DNA from: Solirubrobacterales bacterium
GTDB lineage: Bacteria > Actinomycetota > Thermoleophilia > Solirubrobacterales > JACPNS01
Assembly: GCA_016185345.1 (NCBI GenBank)
Contig: JACPNS010000004.1
Span: 1 to 64,000 of the forward strand
DNA: 64,000 nt
Direction: 5' to 3'
The position numbers were made by a program, and so were the translations under genes. The notes beneath the pieces were generated by a model, which searched no databases, was not told the DNA's origin, and saw only the letters and a list, made by a program, of their open reading frames with translations. Positions 38,295 through 45,675 of the stretch are shown piece by piece (within the stretch, counting starts at the first letter, position 1; every line of letters begins with the position of its first letter).

Positions 38295-38552
38295 CTTCAG
38301 TCCCTCCTTTCAATCTCCGCCCACGGAGTTTCCGCGGTGCGCGAGACATCAATGCGTTGGCCTCGTGTGAGTTCCACACTCGACCCTCAGGTGCCAGCCC
38401 CGACGCGCGTGGTGTTCGCGGGTCGCAACTGACCAAACGTTTGCGCTGCCATTCGCTTTGAGGGGCGAACGCGGCGCGTCTGAACAGACTACAGACTTCG
38501 GCAGGCTGGACGGCCAGCGTTAGCTGGCCTGCAAGATCTGTAGGCTGACGGA
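38295..38552. promoter_or_regulatory. Divergent control region of ilvB and a secreted-protein gene
   Basis: This 258-bp gene-free region holds three inverted repeats. They are GTGTG-AGTTC-CACAC near 38368-38382, GTCTG-AA-CAGAC at 38478-38489, and the stem GGCCAGC-GTTA-GCTGGCC at 38512-38529. The last lies 23 bp before the plus-strand ATG and would be in its 5' leader. Which protein binds them cannot be told. Confidence 0.45.
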
Positions 38553-39869
38553 ATGTTCACTTCGCTCAGGTTTCGCACACTACTGCTCGCTCTCATCATC
38601 GTCGGCACAGCCTCCTTCGCCAGCAGCGCGGCGGCCAGCGTCGCCTACATCGATGCGAACGAAGTCTGGGTCAGCTCGGACGACGGTTCGCGGAAGGTGA
38701 GGCTCTCAGCTGGCGAGGGCGACTGGCGCGAAGTGGCGCAGTCCGACCAGGGCTACATCCTCGCTACGCGCAGAGAATCCGGAAAGATCTCGCAGCTGGC
38801 GTCTTTCACGATTTGGGACCCGACGGGGAAGCTCATTCACTTCGGCAGTCTTTCGGGGGACATTGACGGTTCTGGAAGCAACGTTTACCCATTGAGCCTT
38901 GACATCACGCCAAGCGGAGGCAACTTCGTCTATGGCTACTCCCGCTATCGGTCTGGGCCGCCTTCATCCTTGGTCAAAGGCATCTATCTGAAAGTTTCGT
39001 CGGATGCTTCGACGGGCGTTCCGCTTTCACTCACCTCCGGGGAGTACCCGACGCTGGTTGGCACTCGCATCGTCGCCCGGCTCGGCAGTTCAACAGTCGG
39101 CGTACAGGATCCCAGCTCGATCGGATCCGACACCTTCAATCCGTGGATTTCATACAACACGTCGCTCCCCCAACTTTCCGGTCTTGAGGTGAACAGGACC
39201 GACGTCTCGGCAACTGGCTTGATCTCCGCGGCCGAGATGATGGACAGTAGTTTCAATACCGCCAAGATCATCGTTGGCAAGTGGAGTGCTTTTGCTGGCG
39301 ACTACTTGACGACCCTTGTTGACGACTGCTTCCTGCCATCGGCCGGCGCGCCAAGGGACATCAGTGTTTCGCAGGATGGCTCCACACTCACGTGGCGCGA
39401 TTCCCGCGGAGTTGTTGTCGCCGGAGCCCCCGACTTCTCGGGGCCGAGCGACTGCACGCTGACCCGTGCACCGTCAGTCATCTCGGCAACCGGCATTTAC
39501 CCCTCTTACGGCCCCTTCAACGTCCCGGCCGCGGCGGCGCCCGTGACCTCAAAGCCAAAAGTCACCGTCGGGAAGACGATCAAGCTCAATTCCCTCAAGT
39601 CCGGCTTGAAGATCGCCATCACGTCCGCGGTCGCTGGCAAAGCAAAGGTGACCCTCACGATCAAGCCATCGAAGGTCGGCAAGAAGGGCAAAAAGCTGAT
39701 CACGCTTGCGTCCGGCTCAGCCAGCGTTGCGGCGGGCGTCCCGAAGAAGATCAAGCTCAAGTTCACATCTGCGGGCAAGAAGCTGAAGAGAAAGCTCAAG
39801 GGCAAGAAGGCGACGCTCACCGTCACCGTTGGCGGTCAGAAGACCACCAAGACCGTCAAGCTCAAATAG
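38553..39869 (+). CDS. Secreted protein, possible beta-propeller with Lys-rich C-terminal domain
   Basis: A 438-aa protein with a signal peptide (LLALIIVGTASFASSAAA, about 10-28). The next 320 residues include WD40/TolB-like strands such as VAYIDANEVWVSSDDGSRKV and TWRDSRGVVVAG. A C-terminal domain of about 95 residues (VTVGKTIKLNSLKSGLKIAI onward) is very rich in Lys/Gly/Thr, with beta-strand periodicity resembling Ig-like domains of secreted Thermoleophilia proteins. Function unknown; probably extracellular or wall-associated through its basic tail. Confidence 0.8.
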   Translation: MFTSLRFRTLLLALIIVGTASFASSAAASVAYIDANEVWVSSDDGSRKVRLSAGEGDWREVAQSDQGYILATRRESGKISQLASFTIWDPTGKLIHFGSLSGDIDGSGSNVYPLSLDITPSGGNFVYGYSRYRSGPPSSLVKGIYLKVSSDASTGVPLSLTSGEYPTLVGTRIVARLGSSTVGVQDPSSIGSDTFNPWISYNTSLPQLSGLEVNRTDVSATGLISAAEMMDSSFNTAKIIVGKWSAFAGDYLTTLVDDCFLPSAGAPRDISVSQDGSTLTWRDSRGVVVAGAPDFSGPSDCTLTRAPSVISATGIYPSYGPFNVPAAAAPVTSKPKVTVGKTIKLNSLKSGLKIAITSAVAGKAKVTLTIKPSKVGKKGKKLITLASGSASVAAGVPKKIKLKFTSAGKKLKRKLKGKKATLTVTVGGQKTTKTVKLK

Positions 39870-39906
39870 TCCAGACGGCAGTCGGGAGGGCCGGCAATCT
39901 TGGCGG

Positions 39907-40262
39907 ATGATTCGTTCCCTCAAGATTCGCCAACTTGCTCCGTACCTTGTCGTCATCGCCGCCCTGTTCGCCTTGACCGGTGCGCAGGCAACTGCCGCCC
40001 CGAGCGCCTTTAAGTTCAAGCCCAAGAACACGAACGAGGGCCAGAAGGTCACGGTCCTGGGCACGGGCTACACGAAGAAGACGGCAAGTTCACCGCGATA
40101 GCAGAGGTCTTCATCAGCGACACCGTGCCGACCACTGGTGCGACCAAAGAAGCCTGTGCGGGCTCTCCGTAGCCGCCTTTCGAGGACGGCACATGCTGAT
40201 CGATGGACTTCAACAGCGGGATCGAAGACGAGACTCCCGACGAGAACGAACCGGACGCCTAG
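39907..40262 (+). pseudogene. Broken secreted-protein gene
   Basis: The frame opens MIRSLKIRQLAPYLVVIAAL (signal peptide), then KFKPKNTNEGQKVTVLGTGY, and stops at 40099-40101. Reading one base back from about 40080 continues as coding-like DGKFTAIAEVFISDTVPTTG, then meets TAG at 40170. The same frame goes on with PPFEDGTC, TGA at 40197, and MDFNSGIEDETPDENEPDA to TAG at 40260. One frameshift and two in-frame stops indicate decay. A sequencing error could explain the frameshift but not easily all three lesions. Confidence 0.6.
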
Positions 40263-40555
40263 ACCGACTCTTCGTCGACGACTTGATAGCCCTTCGGGGC
40301 GATCAACTCATCTGGATACGCAAGGTCCTCGCCGCAGCGCAGGCAGACCTGCGTGGTGATCGGCACCACGGCGTTGCAGTTCGGGCACTCACGCCGCGGG
40401 TCGTACTTCTCGGTCCTGAAAAGAATCGCCGCTACAAGCCCGATAACCGGCAGCACCGTGCCGATCACGAACCAGAGGAACAACGACATGCCTTTGTACT
40501 TGCCGACGCAAGCCGTGATCAAGCCGAAGACGAGTGGAACTAGCGCGTACTGCAT
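40259..40555 (-). CDS. Small membrane protein with zinc ribbon
   Basis: A 98-aa protein: two hydrophobic segments (about 3-17 and 22-46), then a zinc ribbon with CPNC at about 58-61 and CLRC at about 71-74, and a short acidic tail. Such proteins are common and uncharacterised. It stands alone, convergent with the broken gene (3 bp overlap) and 16 bp before gatB on the minus strand. Confidence 0.75.
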   Translation of the reverse strand: MQYALVPLVFGLITACVGKYKGMSLFLWFVIGTVLPVIGLVAAILFRTEKYDPRRECPNCNAVVPITTQVCLRCGEDLAYPDELIAPKGYQVVDEESV

Positions 40556-40571
40556 ACCGCTGTGAGGCTAG

Positions 40572-42005
40572 CTAGAGCCCGAGCTTTTCACGCACGATGC
40601 GCGTGACTTCGCCGCCGTCGGCTCGGCCCTGGGTCTGCTTCATGACAAATCCGATGATCGCGCCGATCGCCTTCATGTTGCCAGCGCGCATGTCGTCGGC
40701 GGCCTTCGGGTTGGCCTCGAGGGCGGCGTCGATGATTCCGGCAAGCTCGTCGGAGTCGCCCATTGCTGCGAGCCCCTCTGATTCGACGATCGCGTCGGGG
40801 TCTCCCCCGCTTTCTACAAGCTTGTCGAGCACCAGCTTCGCGCCAGTGTTGTTGACGGCTTTCTCCTTGACCAACTCGATCAGTCGCGCTAGCGCTTCAG
40901 GGGTGACCTTTGACTCGGCGGGATTGGCGTCTGCGCCGATCCGTGCGATCAGCTCGCCGGTGACCCAGTCGCCGATGCGCTTGGTGTCGGCACCGTCGCC
41001 GGCGACCGCCAGCACGGACTCGAAGTACGCGCCGAGGTCTGCGTTGAAGGCGAGAAACTTGGCGGTGTCGGTAGCAATTCCGAGCTCCTTCTCGTAACGC
41101 TCGGCCTTCTGCAACGGCAGCTCCGGCAAGGAGGCACGGATCTCGTCGATCAGGGCTTCCGAGGGCGCGACCGGAACGAGGTCCGGCTCTGGGAAGTAGC
41201 GATAGTCGTGCGCCTCTTCCTTTGAGCGCAGCGAAGTCAAGGATCCGCTCGCGGGATCAAAGTGCAGCGTTTCCTGCGAGACCTTCTCGCCGACGTCAAG
41301 CAGCGCCGTCTGACGCGCGATCTCTGCGTCGATGCCGCGTTCGATGAAGCGGAAAGAGTTCATGTTCTTCAGCTCGGTCTTGGTGCCGAGCTCGGTCTGG
41401 CCGACCCGGCGGATCGAGATGTTCGCGTCGCAGCGCAGCGATCCCTCTTCCATGTTCACGTCGGAGACGCCGAGCTGCTTGACGGTGGCGCGCAACAACT
41501 GCAGCCATTCCCGAGCCTGGGCGCCTGAGTGAATGTCGGGCTTGGTGACGATCTCAACCAACGGCGTGCCGCCGCGGTTGTAGTCCACGACCGTGCGGCT
41601 CGCGCCTTGCACACGGCCAGACTCGCCGACGTGGATGTTCTTCGCCGCGTCCTCTTCCATGTGCGCGCGCTCGAGCTGAACACCGGCAAGCTCGCCCTCG
41701 CCGCAGATCGGCGGATCGAACTGGCTGATCTGGTAGCCCTTGGGCAGGTCGGGGTAGAAGTAGTTCTTGCGGTGGAACATCGAGCGCGGGGCGATGTCGC
41801 AGTTCAACGCCAGGCCGATCTTGATTGCCGATCGGATTGCCTCGTGGTTGGGCACCGGAAGCGTTCCGGGGTGACCCAGGCAAACCGGGCAGGTGTGCGT
41901 GTTGGGCGTGTCCCCGAAGGAGAGCTTGCAACCACAGAACATCTTCGTCTGGGTCGAAAGCTGGACGTGGATCTCCAAGCCGATGACTGCTTCGTACTCG
42001 GCCAT
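40572..42005 (-). CDS. gatB: Asp-tRNA(Asn)/Glu-tRNA(Gln) amidotransferase subunit B
   Basis: RNA-binding and kinase subunit of the transamidosome, 477 aa from the ATG at 42005. It has IGLEIHVQLSTQTKMFCGC and THTCPVCLGHPGTLPVPN (zinc-site cysteines), YFYPDLPKGYQISQFDPPIC, and a C-terminal tail domain (GNMKAIGAIIGFVMKQTQGRA). The ATG overlaps the gatA stop (TGATG), so the start at 42026 is rejected. With gatC and gatA it forms gatCAB; the glutamate-tRNA ligase at 53 kb can supply Glu-tRNA(Gln). Confidence 0.97.
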   Translation of the reverse strand: MAEYEAVIGLEIHVQLSTQTKMFCGCKLSFGDTPNTHTCPVCLGHPGTLPVPNHEAIRSAIKIGLALNCDIAPRSMFHRKNYFYPDLPKGYQISQFDPPICGEGELAGVQLERAHMEEDAAKNIHVGESGRVQGASRTVVDYNRGGTPLVEIVTKPDIHSGAQAREWLQLLRATVKQLGVSDVNMEEGSLRCDANISIRRVGQTELGTKTELKNMNSFRFIERGIDAEIARQTALLDVGEKVSQETLHFDPASGSLTSLRSKEEAHDYRYFPEPDLVPVAPSEALIDEIRASLPELPLQKAERYEKELGIATDTAKFLAFNADLGAYFESVLAVAGDGADTKRIGDWVTGELIARIGADANPAESKVTPEALARLIELVKEKAVNNTGAKLVLDKLVESGGDPDAIVESEGLAAMGDSDELAGIIDAALEANPKAADDMRAGNMKAIGAIIGFVMKQTQGRADGGEVTRIVREKLGL

Positions 42006-43468
42006 CAGCTTGCGCTCCAGGTCCACGGGCCATCGGCGAAGTCGGTCGCCTTCTCGAATGCGTAGGCCGCGTCGAGCAAAGCGTTTTCCTTGAAGTGCGG
42101 AGCAACGATCTGCAGGCCCACTGGGAGTGCGCCGTCGGCGTCAGGCTCAACAGCGGCCGATCCATCCGAAGTCGCAAGCCCAGCCGGCACGCTGATCGCG
42201 GGAAGCCCAGCGAGCGACACCGGCACGGTGAAGAGGTCGCCCAGGTACATCGAAAGCGGATCGTCAATTTTCTCGCCGATCCCGAAAGCAACGCTCGGGG
42301 CAGTCGGGGTGATGATGAAGTCGCAGTTCGCAAAGGCCGCGGCGTAGTCCTCGAGGATCTTGGTGCGGACCTGCTGGGCGCGGTTGTAATAGGCGTCGTA
42401 GTAGCCGGAAGACAATGCGTATGTGCCGAGCATGATGCGGCGCTTGACCTCCGGACCGAAGCCCTCGCCGCGCGTGCGCTCGTACATATCGGTGAGCCCG
42501 GTCGGGTCGGCCGCGCGCTCACCGAAGCGCACGCCGTCGAAGCGCGAGAGGTTGGCGCTGGCCTCGGCCGGGGCGATCACGTAGTAGGCGCTGAGCGCGT
42601 AGTCGGCGTGCGGGAGCGGAACTTCAGTGAGTTCGCCGCCCAGCGCCTCGATGCGCTTGCACGCGATATCGAAGACTTCCTTCACGCCGGACTGCACGCC
42701 GCTCCAGTCGATCGGTGCCGGAATCGCGAACTTCTTGCCGGCCAGTGACTCGTTGCTGGGAGTCGCGACGTCTTCGTTCATGCCCGTCGAAGTCGAGTCC
42801 ATCTCGTCCTTGCCCTGCATGTACTTGAGCATCAGCGCTGCGTCGGTGACGTCGCGGGTGATCGGTCCTGCCTGGTCGAGGGAAGATGCGAAGGCGATCA
42901 TTCCGTAGCGCGAGATCGCGCCGTAAGTTGGCTTCAGGCCGACGAGGCCGCAGAACGCTGCTGGCTGGCGGATCGATCCGCCCGTGTCAGTGCCGGTCGC
43001 CCAGGGCGCAAGGCCTGCGGCGACCGCAGCAGCGGATCCTCCACTGGATCCACCAGGTACGCGCGACTCATCCCACGGGTTCCTGACCGCGCCGAATGCG
43101 GAGTTCTCGTTGGAAGAGCCCATCGCGAACTCATCCATGTTCGTCTTGCCGAGGTAGCTCGCGCCGGCCTCTTGAAGCTTGGAGATCGCCGTCGCCGTGT
43201 AGGGCGGGATGTAGCCGGTGAGGATCTTTGAGCATGCGCGGGTCTCGATGCCCTCGACGCAGAAGAGGTCTTTGACGGCGATCGGAACGCCCGCTAGCGG
43301 CGCATCCACGGATTCGGGCGTGACCGCATCGCCGACCGAAACGTAGGAGTTGATCGATTCAGTGCCGGCGCGTTCGCGGTAGAGCGCGTGCAGCTCAGAT
43401 GCGTCGGCTTCTCCGATCTTGATCGCGGCAACTGCCTGCGCGGCGGTCAGATTCAGAAGGTCCCTCAT
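42005..43468 (-). CDS. gatA: Asp-tRNA(Asn)/Glu-tRNA(Gln) amidotransferase subunit A
   Basis: Amidase-signature glutaminase subunit, 487 aa. The Ser-cisSer-Lys triad lies in PIAVKDLFCVEG (Lys) and GGSSGGSAAAVAAG (serines), within the family stretch SNENSAFGAVRNPWD. It releases ammonia from glutamine and passes it to GatB. Located 2 bp after gatC and overlapping gatB. Confidence 0.97.
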   Translation of the reverse strand: MRDLLNLTAAQAVAAIKIGEADASELHALYRERAGTESINSYVSVGDAVTPESVDAPLAGVPIAVKDLFCVEGIETRACSKILTGYIPPYTATAISKLQEAGASYLGKTNMDEFAMGSSNENSAFGAVRNPWDESRVPGGSSGGSAAAVAAGLAPWATGTDTGGSIRQPAAFCGLVGLKPTYGAISRYGMIAFASSLDQAGPITRDVTDAALMLKYMQGKDEMDSTSTGMNEDVATPSNESLAGKKFAIPAPIDWSGVQSGVKEVFDIACKRIEALGGELTEVPLPHADYALSAYYVIAPAEASANLSRFDGVRFGERAADPTGLTDMYERTRGEGFGPEVKRRIMLGTYALSSGYYDAYYNRAQQVRTKILEDYAAAFANCDFIITPTAPSVAFGIGEKIDDPLSMYLGDLFTVPVSLAGLPAISVPAGLATSDGSAAVEPDADGALPVGLQIVAPHFKENALLDAAYAFEKATDFADGPWTWSAS

Positions 43469-43470
43469 CG

Positions 43471-43755
43471 CTAACTGCCCGCCGCCGGGACACCGAAGCC
43501 GCCGTCGGCCTCATCGGGAGCGTTCTCCAGCGCTTTCTCGAGCGGAAGGCTGGGCCGCGGCGTATCTTCGCGCAGCACGTTGACCAGGTCAACCACGCGA
43601 GCAGTGGGCTCTACGCCATCAAGTTCAAGTTCGTTCATGTGCTCGACGTAGCCGAGCACGGCGGAGAGCTCGCGCGTCATCCGCTCCTGCTCTTCTTCAC
43701 TGAGCTGCAGTCGTGCGAGACGCGCGACGTATGAGACGTCCTCTGGGGTGATCAC
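43471..43755 (-). CDS. gatC: Asp-tRNA(Asn)/Glu-tRNA(Gln) amidotransferase subunit C
   Basis: A 94-aa assembly subunit that wraps around GatA. It begins MITPEDVSYVARLARLQLSE, the standard GatC start, then LSAVLGYVEHMNELELDGVE and LREDTPRPSLPLEKAL. First gene of gatCAB. Confidence 0.95.
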   Translation of the reverse strand: MITPEDVSYVARLARLQLSEEEQERMTRELSAVLGYVEHMNELELDGVEPTARVVDLVNVLREDTPRPSLPLEKALENAPDEADGGFGVPAAGS

Positions 43756-43775
43756 GCGGGAGAGTTTACGGGCCG

Positions 43776-44276
43776 TTAGTCGACGTGAATCGGCTCGGGC
43801 GGCGGGGCCTTCGCAAAGCCGTTGGGAACGGAGTCATCCCTTATCGCCCAACAGGCGCCTGCAAGGAGCGCCGCGCACCCGAGCAACGCCACGTAGAAGC
43901 CCGGTTGCGTCTCTGCATACGGACGCGGCGAATCAAAAAGGCGTACTAGCAGGCACAGGAACGCGATGCTGCTGACGATCACGAGCGGAGAGCAGAGGAT
44001 GATCGACCACTCTGGCGTCGTAGAGAGCAACGCCGCCAGAACCATGCAGACTCCAAGCAGAATCGCGAGGTAGACCCACCAGCGGGCAAATCCTAGGTCC
44101 CAAACGTTGAGGTCGATCGCGCCATCGTTGCCGCCGCCGACGAGCCGTGCGTTCGGCGCGAGCTTCACCAGCTCCGAGGCGGCCGGAAGCGCGAACCAGG
44201 GCAAGAAGGTCGAGGCGAAGAGAATCAGTGCGCCCGCACCGGCGAGTAGTTCAGATGGGCGGAGCTTCGCGGACAA
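43776..44276 (-). CDS. Integral membrane protein
   Basis: A 166-aa protein with four hydrophobic segments (about 10-28, 67-86, 93-112 and 127-145). The N-terminal LLAGAGALILFASTFLPWF resembles small actinobacterial membrane proteins of unknown function. It starts 4 bp after folD on the same strand and is probably co-transcribed. Confidence 0.75.
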   Translation of the reverse strand: MSAKLRPSELLAGAGALILFASTFLPWFALPAASELVKLAPNARLVGGGNDGAIDLNVWDLGFARWWVYLAILLGVCMVLAALLSTTPEWSIILCSPLVIVSSIAFLCLLVRLFDSPRPYAETQPGFYVALLGCAALLAGACWAIRDDSVPNGFAKAPPPEPIHVD

Positions 44277-44280
44277 GGAA

Positions 44281-45153
44281 CTATGCGCTCGCGCGTGCCT
44301 CTGCGGCTTTGACTGTGTTCTCGAGCAGGCAGGCGATTGTCATTGGGCCGACGCCGCCGGGTACTGGCGTTACCGCCCCGGCAACACCGAGCACGGAATC
44401 AAAATCAACGTCGCCCGAAAGGCCATCCTCGGTGCGCGAGGTTCCGACGTCGATCACGATCGCGCCGGGCTTGACCATCGAGCCGTCGATCAGCTTCGGC
44501 GATCCGACGCAGGCGATCAACACGTCGGCGCGGCGCGTTACCTCGCCGAGGTCGCGCGTGCGGGAGTGGCAAGTGGTCACGGTCGCATTCTTTGCGAGCA
44601 GCAAGGAGGCGACAGGGCGGCCGACAAGGTTGGATCGTCCGACCACCACAGCTTCGGCGCCAGAGAGCTCGGCTCCGGTCTGTTCGAGCAAGATCATCAC
44701 GCCGCTGGGCGTGCAGGGCACGAGCGCGTCGCGGCCCTGGACCACGCGGCCGGCATTCAAGGTTGTGAGCCCGTCAACGTCTTTGGCGGGATTGATCAAG
44801 CCGCTGAGCAGGTCGTCGTCGAGGCCCTCGGGGAGCGGGAGCTGCAGGAGGATTCCGTCGACGTCGGCGCGCTTGTTCAGATCCGTGATCAATCCGGTCA
44901 GGTACTCAGTTGAAGTATCGGCCGGGAGACGTTCGTCGGCGCTGTCGATCCCGACCTCGGCGCATGCCTTGTGCTTGTTGTTCACGTAGACGTTCGAGGC
45001 CGGGTCGTCACCGACCAGGATCGTGGTGAGCGAGGGCACGCGACCGCGCTGCTCCTCGAACTCGGAGACGCGCTCTGCGACCTTGGCGCGCAGGCCTGCG
45101 GCCACGGCCTTGCCGTCGATCACAATCGTCTCGGTTCCACTTTCGGTGCTCAT
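44281..45153 (-). CDS. folD: Bifunctional methylenetetrahydrofolate dehydrogenase/cyclohydrolase
   Basis: Interconverts 5,10-methylene-, methenyl- and 10-formyl-tetrahydrofolate in one-carbon metabolism. The 290-aa protein has the catalytic-Lys region YVNNKHKACAEVGI, QLPLPEGLDDDLL, the NADP-binding VVVGRSNLVGRPVASLL and the C-terminal TPVPGGVGPMT. Located 12 bp after a DUF4190-type gene in a run of co-directional genes behind pcrA. Confidence 0.97.
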   Translation of the reverse strand: MSTESGTETIVIDGKAVAAGLRAKVAERVSEFEEQRGRVPSLTTILVGDDPASNVYVNNKHKACAEVGIDSADERLPADTSTEYLTGLITDLNKRADVDGILLQLPLPEGLDDDLLSGLINPAKDVDGLTTLNAGRVVQGRDALVPCTPSGVMILLEQTGAELSGAEAVVVGRSNLVGRPVASLLLAKNATVTTCHSRTRDLGEVTRRADVLIACVGSPKLIDGSMVKPGAIVIDVGTSRTEDGLSGDVDFDSVLGVAGAVTPVPGGVGPMTIACLLENTVKAAEARASA

Positions 45154-45165
45154 CGGTCCCTTTGT

Positions 45166-45675
45166 CTAACGGCGGTTGCGGATGTCGTTCCACATCTCGT
45201 CAACGGTCGGGATCACTCCGGCGCTCGAGAGAACGAGCAGCAACACGCCGATCGCCGTACCAACAGCGCCCAGGATGATTGCAAGCCGGCCCTGGTGCTT
45301 TTCGCCGCGACGCACTGCCATCACGCCCATGATCACGGCGACCGGGCCAAGCACGACGTTGAAAACGAAGATCGAAACGATTCCAACCCAGAACGCGGTG
45401 CGGGCGAATCGCGCCTCCGGCGTGAGCGCGGCGGCCTTCTGCGCTGGGGTTTTGCCCGGCGGCTGGAACATCGGCGGCGCGCCGTACTCGGTGCGCGGAT
45501 CGTCGTCGTCGTGCTTGGGCAGATTGGCGGGCTCGCGGTAAGGCGCGGGCTCAACCGGTACGACAGGGACGCTGTCAGCATCAGTGAGAAACGGGGCCGG
45601 ATCAGCCGGGTCAGATCGGTACGGCGTGCCAATCGGTGCGGGCGGGACAAATCTGTCGTTGCTCTTGCTGGCCAT
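45166..45675 (-). CDS. DUF4190-type membrane protein
   Basis: A 169-aa protein with a long acidic/Pro-rich cytoplasmic N-terminus (about 90 residues). Two hydrophobic segments (about 93-115 and 131-150) flank GVMAVRRGEKHQG, as in DUF4190 proteins. Its ATG overlaps the pcrA stop (TGATG), so it is translationally coupled to the helicase gene, although no functional link is known. Paralogue-like to 26847-27287. Confidence 0.75.
   Translation of the reverse strand: MASKSNDRFVPPAPIGTPYRSDPADPAPFLTDADSVPVVPVEPAPYREPANLPKHDDDDPRTEYGAPPMFQPPGKTPAQKAAALTPEARFARTAFWVGIVSIFVFNVVLGPVAVIMGVMAVRRGEKHQGRLAIILGAVGTAIGVLLLVLSSAGVIPTVDEMWNDIRNRR

Noticed and set aside
38295-38552. Val/Leu/Ile leader peptide before ilvB
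   Set aside because: No short frame with a run of branched-chain codons was found in the minus-strand leader.
40197-40199. TGA read as selenocysteine in the broken secreted gene
   Set aside because: There is a separate TAG and a frameshift upstream, and no SECIS-like hairpin directly after the TGA.
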